Of a DNA stretch of 22,814 nucleotides, positions 14,813 through 22,814 are shown piece after piece; position 1 is the first letter of the stretch; every line of letters begins with the position of its first letter. The position numbers were made by a program, and so were the translations under genes. The notes under the pieces are model-generated. The model was not told the origin of the DNA and did no database searches. It saw only the letters and a list, made by a program, of their open reading frames with translations. The DNA is from an uncultured Prevotella sp. (GTDB taxonomy: Bacteria; Bacteroidota; Bacteroidia; Bacteroidales; Bacteroidaceae): the NCBI GenBank assembly GCA_900557035.1, contig USRA01000034.1:1-22814 (forward strand). The letters are read 5' to 3'.

Positions 14813-14888
14813 TATCCTAAAAGGATACAGCAAAAAAGATATCCTAAAAGGATACAGCAAAAAAGATACTCTAAAAGGATACAGCAAT
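14813..14888 (+). repeat. Three 27-bp tandem repeats ending at the porX start codon
   Basis: Unit TATCCTAAAAGGATACAGCA plus AAAAAGA at 14813-14839 is repeated exactly at 14840-14866. A third, slightly changed copy begins at 14867 (TACTCTAAAAGGATACAGCA) and runs into ATG at 14889. Each of the first two units has the small inverted repeat TATCCT-AAA-AGGATA. The third leaves AAAGGA ten bases before the ATG, a Shine-Dalgarno-like site that is unusual among the genes here. Confidence 0.85.
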
Positions 14889-16469
14889 ATGAGCAACGGA
14901 TTATTACTATGGATCGATGATGAAATTGAGCTTCTCAAGGCGCATATCATCTTCCTGGAGAAGAAAGGATACGAGGTTGCCACGGTGAGCAATGGCTCGG
15001 ATGCCATCGAGCTATGCCGACAGCAATCCTTCGACCTCATCCTCCTCGATGAAATGATGCCTGGACTGAGCGGTCTGGAGACCCTGCAGCAAATCAAGGA
15101 CATCCAGCCCGCTACACCCGTTGTGATGTGTACCAAGAGCGAAGAGGAGAACATCATGGACCAGGCCATCGGGTCGAAAATCGCCGACTATCTCATCAAG
15201 CCCGTCAATCCGAGCCAGATTCTGCTCTCGCTGAAAAAGAACATCCACCGAAAGGATATCGTGACCGAGGTAACGCAGAGCGGATACCAGCAGGACTACC
15301 AGCAGATTGCCCTGAAGATGATGGACTGCCGTTCCTGCCACGACTGGATGGAGATATACAGAAGACTCGTGAAATGGGAGCTGGAACTGAGCGATACAGA
15401 CAGTCAGATGACCGAGATGCTCGCCATGCAGAAGGAGGAGGCAAACATCGGATTTGCCAAATTCATCACCAGGAACTATCTGGACTGGATAGACCAGAAG
15501 AGGGATGGGAATGCCTCTTCTTCCGGCGACCGCCCGATGATGAGCCCAGATGTCTTCAGAAACAGGATTTTCCCGATTCTGGACAAGGGAGAGAAGGTGT
15601 TCCTCATCGTGATAGACAACTTCAGATACGACCAGTGGAAGATGCTGGCAGCTGACATCGGCGACATGTTCGACATTAACGAGGATATGTATATGAGCAT
15701 CCTGCCTACCGCCACGCAATACGCCCGGAACGCCATCTTCAGCGGTCTGATGCCCAACAGGATTGCCGAGATGTTTCCGGATCTCTGGGTGGATGAAGAC
15801 GAGGAGGAGGGCAAGAACCTGAACGAGGAGCCGCTGATACAGACGATGCTCGACAGATACCGCAAGCGATACAACTTCAGCTATCACAAGGTGAACGATT
15901 CGCAGGGCGCCGACCGGTTTATGGAGCACTACAACGAATGCAGGGAGAAGGACCTGAACGTGCTGGTGATCAACTTCATCGACATGCTCTCGCATGCCCG
16001 AACGGAATCGAAGATGGTACGCGAGCTTGCCAATACGGAGAGTGCCTACCGCAGCATCACGCAGAGCTGGCTGCGCCACTCGGTGCTCTCGGAACTGTTC
16101 AGAAGACTGTCGCAGGATGACTGCAAGGTGGTGATCACCACCGACCACGGAAGCATCCGCGCCTCGAAGCCCATCAAGATCATCGGCGACCGCAACACGA
16201 ATACCAACCTGCGCTACAAGCTGGGCAAGAACCTAGCCTGCAATGCCAAGGAGGTTTTCACCATCAAGGATCCGAAAAGGGCACAGTTGCCTGCTCCCAA
16301 CCTGAGTACATCGTATGTTTTTGCCTACGGAGACGCCTTCTTCGCCTATCCGAACAACTACAATTACTACGTTTCGTACTATAAGGATACCTTCCAGCAC
16401 GGTGGCATCTCGATGGAGGAAATGCTTATTCCGCTCATCACCCTGACACCGAGAAAGAGAAACCTGTGA
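14889..16469 (+). CDS. porX: PorX: response regulator fused to a PglZ (alkaline phosphatase-like) domain
   Basis: The 526-residue protein has an N-terminal CheY receiver domain (residues about 5-120). The acidic pocket is Asp10-Asp11, the phosphoacceptor Asp54 sits in LILLDEMMPGLSGLE, then MCTKSEEE and LIKPVNPSQ. A helical linker is followed by a PglZ domain of the alkaline phosphatase superfamily. Its metal-site motifs are FLIVIDNFRYDQW, ILPTATQYARNAIFSG (candidate nucleophile Thr274), NFIDMLSHARTESK and VVITTDHGSIR. PorX regulates type IX secretion genes with the kinase PorY and a sigma factor, and its PglZ domain has been reported as an oligonucleotide phosphodiesterase. PorY is not in the window. 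The motif set looks complete. Confidence 0.93.
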   Translation: MSNGLLLWIDDEIELLKAHIIFLEKKGYEVATVSNGSDAIELCRQQSFDLILLDEMMPGLSGLETLQQIKDIQPATPVVMCTKSEEENIMDQAIGSKIADYLIKPVNPSQILLSLKKNIHRKDIVTEVTQSGYQQDYQQIALKMMDCRSCHDWMEIYRRLVKWELELSDTDSQMTEMLAMQKEEANIGFAKFITRNYLDWIDQKRDGNASSSGDRPMMSPDVFRNRIFPILDKGEKVFLIVIDNFRYDQWKMLAADIGDMFDINEDMYMSILPTATQYARNAIFSGLMPNRIAEMFPDLWVDEDEEEGKNLNEEPLIQTMLDRYRKRYNFSYHKVNDSQGADRFMEHYNECREKDLNVLVINFIDMLSHARTESKMVRELANTESAYRSITQSWLRHSVLSELFRRLSQDDCKVVITTDHGSIRASKPIKIIGDRNTNTNLRYKLGKNLACNAKEVFTIKDPKRAQLPAPNLSTSYVFAYGDAFFAYPNNYNYYVSYYKDTFQHGGISMEEMLIPLITLTPRKRNL

Positions 16470-16506
16470 TGGTTGATAATTTATAGTTTATAATTTAAAG
16501 TTTATA

Positions 16507-16571
16507 GTAATCATAAAGTTCAAAGTTCAAAGTAAAAAAGTTCAAAGTAAAAAAAATCAAAGTTCAAAGTA
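16507..16571 (+). repeat. AGTTCAA array before tsaE
   Basis: AATCATAAAGTTCAAAGTTC is followed by AAAGTAAAAAAGTTCAAAGT and a last AAAGTTCAAAGTAG, ending six bases before the tsaE ATG. Upstream, 16474-16506 holds TTTATAGTTTATAATTTAAAG units of a related kind. This fills the 108-base gap after porX. Confidence 0.78.
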
Positions 16572-16577
16572 GAATAT

Positions 16578-17003
16578 ATGAAGATTAAGATTGATTCATT
16601 AGACAACATCCATACTGCAGCCAAGGAATTCCTGCAGAACATGGGCGACGGCAAGGTCTTCGCCTTCTATGGCAAGATGGGTGCCGGAAAGACAACTTTC
16701 GTAAAAGCTATCTGCGAGGAACTGGGCGTAGAGGATGTGATCACCTCGCCTACCTTCGCTCTCGTCAACGAATACACTGCCGGAAACGGTGATCCTATCT
16801 ACCATTTCGATTTCTACCGCATCAAGAAGATTGATGAGGTGTATGATATGGGATACGAGGATTATTTCTACGGCGGAAACCTCTGCTTTCTGGAGTGGCC
16901 GGAACTCATCGAGGACCTGCTGCCGGAGGATTGCACCAAGGTTACCATCACCGTGGAGGAAGATGGTAGCAGAAGCGTAGAATTCGCCGGGGCGAAAAGT
17001 TAG
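16578..17003 (+). CDS. tsaE: tRNA threonylcarbamoyladenosine biosynthesis ATPase TsaE
   Basis: This 141-residue P-loop protein works with TsaB and TsaD in forming t6A at position 37 of ANN-decoding tRNAs. Walker A is GKMGAGKTT (residues 32-40). Next come TSPTFALVNEY, the YHFDFYRI block and FLEWPELIEDLLP, which together are diagnostic of the family. Length is typical. It follows porX in the same direction, an arrangement I recall in other Bacteroidota, and is separated only by repeats. The ATG at 16578 has no Shine-Dalgarno sequence. Confidence 0.93.
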   Translation: MKIKIDSLDNIHTAAKEFLQNMGDGKVFAFYGKMGAGKTTFVKAICEELGVEDVITSPTFALVNEYTAGNGDPIYHFDFYRIKKIDEVYDMGYEDYFYGGNLCFLEWPELIEDLLPEDCTKVTITVEEDGSRSVEFAGAKS

Positions 17004-17015
17004 GAAAAGAAATAC

Positions 17016-17067
17016 AAAAAAGAGAAATGAAAAATGGAAACCAGTCCATTCTTCATTTCTCTTTTTT
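17016..17067. terminator. Terminator shared by convergent tsaE and trxA
   Basis: Arms 17016-17038 and 17045-17067 pair over 23 positions with one mismatch around the six-base loop AACCAG. There is an A run at one end and a T run at the other. The symmetric layout lets it act on tsaE (plus) and on trxA (minus), whose stop is at 17095. Confidence 0.85.
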
Positions 17068-17094
17068 CTTATTTTATCAAAAGAGACACATGTC

Positions 17095-17409
17095 TTACAG
17101 CAGCGCCTCAAACTTCTCCTTGAGAGTTGACTTGTTAGCAGCACCAACAAACTTGTCAACCAACTGACCGCCCTTGAAGAAAAGGATGGTAGGGATGTTG
17201 CGAACGCCAAACTCCATAGCGATGTCGTCGTTCTCCTCTACATCACACTTACCAACTACCAACTTACCATCAAACTCCTCAGCCAATTCTGACACGATAG
17301 GAGCAATCTGGCGACAAGGACCACACCATGTAGCCCACAAATCTACTACCAATGGCAACTCGCCATTCTTGTAACTCTCGAAATTCTCGGTTGTAATTGT
17401 TACTTCCAT
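17095..17409 (-). CDS. trxA: Thioredoxin
   Basis: This 104-residue thioredoxin has the WCGPC active site (Trp28-Cys32), the preceding VVDLWATWC strand, the structural FGVRNIPTILFFKGG with the cis-proline, and a KSTLKEKFEALL end. It has no signal peptide, so it acts in the cytosol as a disulfide reductase. It lies 31 bases downstream of dnaE on the same strand, so cotranscription is likely. The intervening A-rich segment has no clear promoter. Confidence 0.95.
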   Translation of the reverse strand: MEVTITTENFESYKNGELPLVVDLWATWCGPCRQIAPIVSELAEEFDGKLVVGKCDVEENDDIAMEFGVRNIPTILFFKGGQLVDKFVGAANKSTLKEKFEALL

Positions 17410-17440
17410 TTTCTTATACTTTTTTTTTATATAATTAATA

Positions 17441-20400
17441 TTAATTGATCTGATAACTCATCTTCGGATGGTCGTTCACAAACTGTATCAGTTCCCTGCT
17501 CACTCCCACCGTGCGGTCCTGCGCACGCAGCAGCACATTGGTCTTGGTCTCGGCATCGTGAATCTGAAGGAAGAGCTGTGCCTTGCCCTCATCATTCTCC
17601 ACCAGCGTCTTGATATCATTCACCAGCGTTTCATCTATCACCGTACTGTCCACGATGATGGTAAACTTCTCCAGGCGGTTCTCCTTCACGGTCTGGAGAT
17701 ACTCCACGGTGCTGATCTTGAAATCAAGATAGTTGCTGTTGCCGTAACGGGACACACACTTCGCCGTAACGAAGATGGTGCTGCCCTCTACCATGATGCC
17801 TCGCCAGTTGCCCCAGTCCTCACCGAAGAGCGCCAGCTCGCCCGATCCTTCGAAATCCTCGATGGTGACGAAGCCGCACGGCTTTCCGGTCTTGGTGAAC
17901 TTGGATTTCACCCCGGTGATGATACCGCCGAACACCACATCCTCCTTCTTGGCAAGCTCCACCTTGTCGCCCAGTTCAGAGCAGTGGGTATTGCAGAGGT
18001 TGCGGAGGATGATTTCGTAATCGTCGAGCGGATGAGCCGAGAGATAGATGCCCACGAGCTCACGCTCCCTGTTGAGCCTTTCGATGGTGCTCCAGGATTC
18101 AGCTTCCGGTATAGGAGGGGTGGCTATCTCCACCGCCTCTACGCCTCCGAAGAGCGAGGTGGCTGCCTCGCGCTGTTCCTGCTGGTAGAGCTGACCGTAT
18201 CTTACGAGCGTATCCAGGAAGGTATCGCCCTTGCTGTTCTTGCCGAAGTACTGCTCGCGGCGGATGCCGAAGCTGTCGAAACCGCCACTCAGAGCCAGAC
18301 TTTCGAATGCCTTGCGGTTGACATTGGAGAAATCCACGCGCTCGGCAAAATCGAAGATGTTCTTATAAGGGCCGTTCTTCAGGCGCTCTGCCACGATGGC
18401 ATCGGCGGCAGGAGTTCCCATTCCCTTGATGGCGGAGAGTCCGAAGCGTATCTCGCCATGCTCGTTCACACCGAAGGCACGGTAACTCTCGTTTACATCC
18501 GGTCCCAGGGTCTTGATGTCCATCGACTGGCACTCCTCCATCAGCTTGGTAATCTCGGTGATCTGCGCAAAGCGGCGGGTCATCAGCGCTGCCATGTATT
18601 CGGCTGGATAGTGCGCCTTGAGATAGGCAGTCTGATAGGCTACCCACGAATAGCAGGTGGCGTGCGACTTGTTGAAGGCGTAGGATGCAAACTTCTCCCA
18701 GTCGCCCCAGATCTTCTCGAGCACAGCCGGATCGTGGCCGTTCTCCTGTCCCTGCTTGATGAACTTCGGCTTCATCGCATCTACGATAGCCTTCTTCTTC
18801 TTACCCATCGCCTTACGGAGGGCATCCGACTCGCCTCGGGTGAAGCTTGCCAGCTGGCGGGAAAGGAGCATCACCTGCTCCTGATACACCGTGATGCCGT
18901 AGGTATCCTTGAGGTATTTCTCCATGCAGGGGATATCATAGGTGATGGCCTGCTGACCGTTCTTACGGGCGATGAAGTCAGGAATGTAATCCATAGGTCC
19001 CGGACGGTAGAGAGCGTTCATGGCGATGAGGTCCTCGAAAACCGTAGGCTTCAGCTCGCGGAGATACTTCTGCATACCCGGCGACTCAAACTGGAAGGTT
19101 CCGATGGTCTGGCCGCGCTGGTAGAGCTGATAGGTAAGCTCATCATCGATAGGGATGGTATCGAGGTCAACGATATCGCCCGTGGTCTGCTTGATAACCT
19201 TGCATGCCTCCTTCATCTCGGAGAGGGTCTTCAGACCCAGGAAGTCCATCTTGATGAGTCCGGTAGTCTCGATCACGTGACCGTCGTACTGGGTTACTGC
19301 CGTCTTCAGTCCCGGGAAATCAGGGTCATCGGCGGTAGATACAGGCACCCAGTTGCTGATAGGGTCGCGGCAGATGATGAATCCGCAGGCATGGATACCC
19401 GTGCCGCGGATGGTACCCTCGAGCATGCGGGCATACTTGATGGTATTGCTCTCGCGGGGGTCGCTGGAGTATTCTGCCTCCTTCAGCTCCGGGGTATATT
19501 TGATGGCGTTGGCAAGGTTCATCTTCGCTCCGTCGGGCAGACGGTCGGGAATCGCCTTGCAGAGTGCATTCGCCTTGTCCAAAGGCAGCTTCTCTACGCG
19601 CGCCACATCCTTGATGGAGTTCTTGGTGGCCATCGAACCGTATGTAATAATGTGGGCACAGTTCTCGTGACCGTACTTATCCATTACCCAGCGCAATACC
19701 TTGCCTCGACCGTCGTCATCGAAGTCGGTATCGATATCAGGCAGGTTCACACGGTCTGGGTTCAGGAAACGCTCAAACAGCAAGTCGTACTTCAAAGGGT
19801 CTATCTTGGTGATTCCCAAGCAATATGCCACTACGGAACCTGCCGCTGATCCACGGCCCGGACCCACCATTACGCCCAGCTCTTCGCGTGCCGCCTTGAT
19901 GAAGTCGGACACAATGAGGAAGTAGCCTGGGAAACCCATGGTCTTCATCACGTGAAGCTCGAAGTTCACGTGCTCATCCACATTCTCGGGCAGCGGATCG
20001 CCATATAGCTTCCTGGCTCCCTCGTAGGCGAGGTGACGCAGGTATTCTGCCTCAAACTTGATGCGGTATATCTTGTCGTAGCCGCCCAGACGGTCGATTA
20101 CCTTCTGACCTTCCTCGGGCGGCAGCTGGTTTTCTCCGTTCTCATCAGAAGTAAACTCCTTGTAGAGGTCTGCTTCCGACACCTTCTGGCGCAGCTGCTC
20201 CTCGGTACCGAAACTCTCCGGAATGGGGAAGAACGGCATGATAGGACCATGGTCGATGCTGTAGATCTCTACCTTATCCAACACCTCAATGGTATTCGAG
20301 AGCGCCTCGGGCACATCAGCGAACACTTCGTTCATCTCCTCGCGGGTCTTGAACCACTCCTGCTTGGAGTAGCGCATACGGTTGGGATCGTCCAGATCCT

Positions 20401-21151
20401 TGCCGGTGGCGATGCAGAGCAGATGGTCGTGCGCCTCGGCTGTCTCCTTGTCCTCGAAGTGGCAGTCGTTGGTGCACACGAGCTTGATGCCGTATTCCTT
20501 GGCAAACTCGATGAGCACCTTATTCGCCTTCTGCTGCAGTTCGTATGCCTCGCGGTTGGCGAGCAGACTCGGATCATCGGGCACCTTGTGGCGCTGCAGC
20601 TCCAGGTAATAGTCATCGCCGAAGAGGTTGTGATACCACTCGCATGCCTCACGGGCTCCGGCGATATCGCCCTTCAGAATCTTGGCTGGCACCTCGCCGG
20701 CGATACATGCCGAGCAGACGATGAGGTCTTCGTGATACTTCTCCAGGTCGGCACGGTCGGTTCGAGGGCGCATGTAGTATCCATCCACCCACGAATTACT
20801 CACCAGCCTGATGAGGTTCTTGTATCCGTTATAGTTCTTGGCGAGCACGATGAGGTGGTAACCACTCATATCACCCTTGTCCTTCTCGCGGTCGCCCTTG
20901 GTGCGTCGTGCCACATACATCTCGCAACCGATGATGGGCTTGAAGGGTTCGAGCCCCTCCTTCTTCCTGTCTTTGTTGACCTTTCCACAATAGTCAACCA
21001 GCTCCTTGATGCCGAACATCACACCATGATCGGTTACTGCCATACCCTTCATGCCATCCTTGATAGCCTTGTCCACCAGACGTGGAATCTTGGACTGGCC
21101 ATCGAGGATGGAATACTGTGTATGGACATGTAAATGAACAAAATCTTCCAT
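17441..21151 (-). CDS. dnaE: DNA polymerase III subunit alpha
   Basis: The 1236-residue replicative polymerase has an N-terminal PHP domain (HLHVHTQYS from residue 6; TDHGVMFG near 40). Palm catalytic residues are Asp472 and Asp474 in PDIDTD and Asp636 in LIKMDFLGLKTL. Other parts are PGRGSAAGS, the fingers/thumb helices, a helix-hairpin-helix region, and an OB fold near the end (VVFGGIITGVKSKFTKTGK). An open frame continues 40 codons upstream, but the well-formed promoter at 21181-21212 lies inside that extension. ATG at 21149-21151 is therefore the start. The catalytic Asp lies about 70 residues later than in E. coli owing to extra residues, including an acidic loop near 334-350. Confidence 0.97.
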   Translation of the reverse strand: MEDFVHLHVHTQYSILDGQSKIPRLVDKAIKDGMKGMAVTDHGVMFGIKELVDYCGKVNKDRKKEGLEPFKPIIGCEMYVARRTKGDREKDKGDMSGYHLIVLAKNYNGYKNLIRLVSNSWVDGYYMRPRTDRADLEKYHEDLIVCSACIAGEVPAKILKGDIAGAREACEWYHNLFGDDYYLELQRHKVPDDPSLLANREAYELQQKANKVLIEFAKEYGIKLVCTNDCHFEDKETAEAHDHLLCIATGKDLDDPNRMRYSKQEWFKTREEMNEVFADVPEALSNTIEVLDKVEIYSIDHGPIMPFFPIPESFGTEEQLRQKVSEADLYKEFTSDENGENQLPPEEGQKVIDRLGGYDKIYRIKFEAEYLRHLAYEGARKLYGDPLPENVDEHVNFELHVMKTMGFPGYFLIVSDFIKAAREELGVMVGPGRGSAAGSVVAYCLGITKIDPLKYDLLFERFLNPDRVNLPDIDTDFDDDGRGKVLRWVMDKYGHENCAHIITYGSMATKNSIKDVARVEKLPLDKANALCKAIPDRLPDGAKMNLANAIKYTPELKEAEYSSDPRESNTIKYARMLEGTIRGTGIHACGFIICRDPISNWVPVSTADDPDFPGLKTAVTQYDGHVIETTGLIKMDFLGLKTLSEMKEACKVIKQTTGDIVDLDTIPIDDELTYQLYQRGQTIGTFQFESPGMQKYLRELKPTVFEDLIAMNALYRPGPMDYIPDFIARKNGQQAITYDIPCMEKYLKDTYGITVYQEQVMLLSRQLASFTRGESDALRKAMGKKKKAIVDAMKPKFIKQGQENGHDPAVLEKIWGDWEKFASYAFNKSHATCYSWVAYQTAYLKAHYPAEYMAALMTRRFAQITEITKLMEECQSMDIKTLGPDVNESYRAFGVNEHGEIRFGLSAIKGMGTPAADAIVAERLKNGPYKNIFDFAERVDFSNVNRKAFESLALSGGFDSFGIRREQYFGKNSKGDTFLDTLVRYGQLYQQEQREAATSLFGGVEAVEIATPPIPEAESWSTIERLNRERELVGIYLSAHPLDDYEIILRNLCNTHCSELGDKVELAKKEDVVFGGIITGVKSKFTKTGKPCGFVTIEDFEGSGELALFGEDWGNWRGIMVEGSTIFVTAKCVSRYGNSNYLDFKISTVEYLQTVKENRLEKFTIIVDSTVIDETLVNDIKTLVENDEGKAQLFLQIHDAETKTNVLLRAQDRTVGVSRELIQFVNDHPKMSYQIN

Positions 21152-21180
21152 TTTTTGCGTTAAAATTCGTAATTTGAGAA

Positions 21181-21212
21181 CAAAGTTACTGCTAAAAGTT
21201 GATATTGCCAAA
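21181..21212 (-). promoter_or_regulatory. dnaE promoter
   Basis: On the minus strand TTTG (21212-21209), a 20-base spacer and TAACTTTG (21188-21181) form a textbook Bacteroidota sigma promoter 29 bases before the dnaE ATG. It decides the dnaE start. It lies back to back with the psd promoter. Confidence 0.85.
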
Positions 21213-21227
21213 AAAATGGGAGAAAAA

Positions 21228-21259
21228 TTTGCAAAAACCATAAAAATGCCGTACCTTTG
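21228..21259 (+). promoter_or_regulatory. psd-pssA promoter
   Basis: TTTG at 21228-21231, a 20-base spacer and TACCTTTG at 21252-21259 match the -33/-7 consensus exactly, 29 bases before the psd ATG. Its -33 element is 15 bases from that of the divergent dnaE promoter, close enough for one bound protein to affect both. Confidence 0.88.
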
Positions 21260-21288
21260 CACCAGAAACAAAAACGTAAACCTTTCTC

Positions 21289-21981
21289 ATGGGACAAAAA
21301 ATAAAGAAACTAAAAAAGATAAGAATTCACCGTGAAGGCACCGACCAGCTGGTGTTCGGCGGTATAGCACTGGTGGCTGTCGCAGCAGTACTGTGGATGG
21401 CCTTTGACAACAAGATACCTTTCTGGGCATTCCTTGTGGTCTTCGGTGTGGTATATGGTATCGTGCTCAACTTCTACCGATGCCCAATCAGATACCTGAA
21501 CGTGGAAGATACCGAGAAACTCGTGGTAGCTCCTGCCGACGGCAAGATCGTGGTGATAGAGGAAGTGGATAATGCACCTTACTTTAACGATAAGCGACTG
21601 ATGATTTCCATCTTCATGAGTCTTTGGAACGTACATGCCAACTGGTTCCCGGTAGATGGCAAGGTGAAGTTCGTAAAGCACGAGGACGGAAAGTTCATGA
21701 AGGCATGGCTGCCTAAGGCGAGCGAGGAGAACGAGCATGCCGACACGATGATCACTACCCCAGAGGGTGTGGATGTATTGTGCCGACAGATTGCCGGTGC
21801 CGTGGCCCGCCGCATCGTAACCTATGCCAAGGAGGGAGAAGAGTGCTACATCGATGAGCATCTCGGATTCATCAAACTGGGTTCACGAGTGGATGTGTAT
21901 CTGCCTCTCGGCACGGAAGTATGCGTGAAGATGGGACAGTCAACCACAGGTGATCAGACAATCATTGCAAAACTGAAATAA
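21289..21981 (+). CDS. psd: Phosphatidylserine decarboxylase proenzyme
   Basis: The 230-residue enzyme makes phosphatidylethanolamine by decarboxylating phosphatidylserine. It is of the short form common in Bacteroidota. Two membrane segments lie near residues 21-38 and 44-61. Next come [14 protein letters not shown] (Asp84), [18 protein letters not shown] (His116) and the self-cleavage site LGS in [13 protein letters not shown] (Gly198-Ser199), where Ser199 becomes the pyruvoyl cofactor. pssA begins four bases after its stop, so the two steps of the pathway are encoded as one unit. Confidence 0.95.
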   Translation: MGQKIKKLKKIRIHREGTDQLVFGGIALVAVAAVLWMAFDNKIPFWAFLVVFGVVYGIVLNFYRCPIRYLNVEDTEKLVVAPADGKIVVIEEVDNAPYFNDKRLMISIFMSLWNVHANWFPVDGKVKFVKHEDGKFMKAWLPKASEENEHADTMITTPEGVDVLCRQIAGAVARRIVTYAKEGEECYIDEHLGFIKLGSRVDVYLPLGTEVCVKMGQSTTGDQTIIAKLK

Positions 21982-21985
21982 GAAA

Positions 21986-22714
21986 ATGAGTATTAAGAAG
22001 CATATTCCAAACACGATTACCTGCTGCAACCTTATCTCAGGCTGCATCGCTACATCGTTTGCCTTCGGAGGAAATTCCGAAATGGCACTGTTGTGGATTA
22101 TCATTGGAGCTGTTTTTGACTTTTTCGATGGCATGAGCGCCCGTTTGCTGCATGTTTCATCGCCTATTGGCAAGGAGCTGGACTCGCTTGCCGACGATGT
22201 GACCTTTGGTGTGGCACCCGCCACCATCGTATTCTCACAACTCTATGTAATGGAGTATCCGGAGTTTCTGGAGCCTTTGCGCCCCTGGTTGCCATACGTA
22301 GCCTTCATCATCGCAGCTTTCTCTGCCCTGAGACTGGCGAAGTTCAACCTGGATGAGCGCCAGACCACCTCTTTCATAGGCGTACCTACCCCAGCCAATG
22401 CGCTGTTCTGGGGATCGCTGGTAGTAAGCAGTCCTGACTGGATTACCAACCAGAGCTGGTCGGTATATCTCGTGCTGGCGCTGATTTTCATCACCAGCTT
22501 CCTGCTGGTATGCGAGTTGCCGTTGTTCGCCCTGAAGTTCAAGCAATGGTCGTTCAAGGGTAATGAGGTGAAGTATTGCTTTGCCGGTTTTGCCATCGCC
22601 GTTCTTGCGGTATCTGTGGCTGCCGAAGGAGCAAGAGGATTCCTGGAGGGATGGTGGCCTATCATCCTGATGTACGTCCTTCTCTCCTGGATGATGTTTC
22701 TGAAGAAAAAATAA
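21986..22714 (+). CDS. pssA: CDP-diacylglycerol-serine O-phosphatidyltransferase
   Basis: The 242-residue membrane enzyme transfers phosphatidyl from CDP-diacylglycerol to serine, making the substrate for Psd. The CDP-alcohol phosphotransferase motif DGxxARx8Gx3Dx3D is complete: Asp48, Gly49, Ala52, Arg53, Gly62, Asp66 and Asp70. Several hydrophobic segments follow, with a charged C-terminal end after LSWMMFLKKK. It starts four bases after psd. The remaining 100 bases of the window (22715-22814) hold a small hairpin (TTTCCTT/AAGGAAA, 22732-22748) without a T run, and no gene that I can identify. Confidence 0.95.
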   Translation: MSIKKHIPNTITCCNLISGCIATSFAFGGNSEMALLWIIIGAVFDFFDGMSARLLHVSSPIGKELDSLADDVTFGVAPATIVFSQLYVMEYPEFLEPLRPWLPYVAFIIAAFSALRLAKFNLDERQTTSFIGVPTPANALFWGSLVVSSPDWITNQSWSVYLVLALIFITSFLLVCELPLFALKFKQWSFKGNEVKYCFAGFAIAVLAVSVAAEGARGFLEGWWPIILMYVLLSWMMFLKKK

Positions 22715-22814
22715 AAATATAGGTTTTGTCATTTCCTTTTCAAGGAAAGGCGTTAATTGTTACCTCAGTTCGGGATAACGAACTCTATCTAAAGGCTTTA
22801 TAATGTTTTTATAT

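Noticed and set aside
17468..19849. Long 793-codon plus-strand open frame inside dnaE
   Set aside because: It is antisense to the conserved DNA polymerase III alpha gene and has no recognisable domain; an open antisense frame is expected from the codon use of the real gene.
21152..21271. Upstream extension of dnaE by 40 codons
   Set aside because: The extension runs through the consensus dnaE promoter and encodes no PHP-domain sequence; homologs begin at MEDFVHLHVHT-like residues.
22715..22814. Possible terminator or small gene at the right edge
   Set aside because: Only a seven-pair hairpin without a T run and no open frame of note; too little sequence to call.

Overview
The window looks like a chromosomal segment of a Bacteroidota bacterium, most likely Bacteroidales and close to Prevotella/Segatella. 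Several things point there: promoters of the TTTG - about 20 bp - TAnnTTTG kind typical of that phylum, few Shine-Dalgarno sites, the type IX secretion (T9SS) factors PorX and PorW/SprE, a 31-residue 'smalltalk'-type peptide beside an HU-like protein, a LysO exporter split over two genes, and proteins typical of the group. This assignment rests on family recognition by eye. No rRNA, tRNA or CRISPR array was seen.

Left part (1-9200), mainly + strand housekeeping genes: the 3' end of tpiA, a secreted SPOR-domain protein, folE (GTP cyclohydrolase I) and xth (exonuclease III). A small minus-strand exported MORN/YwqK-like repeat protein follows. Next come aroA (EPSP synthase), a small membrane-anchored CxxC protein, an ABC-3 type metal permease without its ATPase, and a 1020-residue TPR lipoprotein of the PorW/SprE type. 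Four gaps in this part carry AGTTCAA-type repeat arrays that end within a few bases of the next start codon. A fifth array lies before tsaE.

Middle part (9200-14900), accessory in character: the two overlapping lysO half genes on the minus strand, then a 779-bp gap (10082-10860) dense in structure. It holds a short TonB-receptor-like coding fragment, a 16-bp hairpin, a perfect 29-bp inverted repeat enclosing a perfect 20-bp-arm AT palindrome, four tandem 22-bp repeats, five TATCACA motifs and a canonical promoter. These lead into a short HU-like gene and the smalltalk peptide, closed by a strong terminator. Convergent to that pair lie two tandem 524-residue AAA-ATPase/PD-(D/E)XK (DUF1703-type) genes. 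They form a duplication with nearly identical blocks between diverged blocks, which suggests gene conversion.

Right part (14889-22714), core again: porX (response regulator fused to a PglZ domain) behind three 27-bp leader repeats, tsaE, a terminator that can serve both strands, trxA and dnaE on the minus strand, then divergent psd and pssA (phosphatidylethanolamine synthesis). The dnaE/psd divergent promoters are both well formed, and they fix the dnaE start 120 bp inside the longest reading frame.

The strongest candidate for something undescribed is the 10334-10814 structure (nested inverted repeats, 22-bp repeats and TATCACA motifs) upstream of the HU-like/smalltalk pair. It resembles a replication-origin or operator region more than an ordinary leader, but its function is inferred only.
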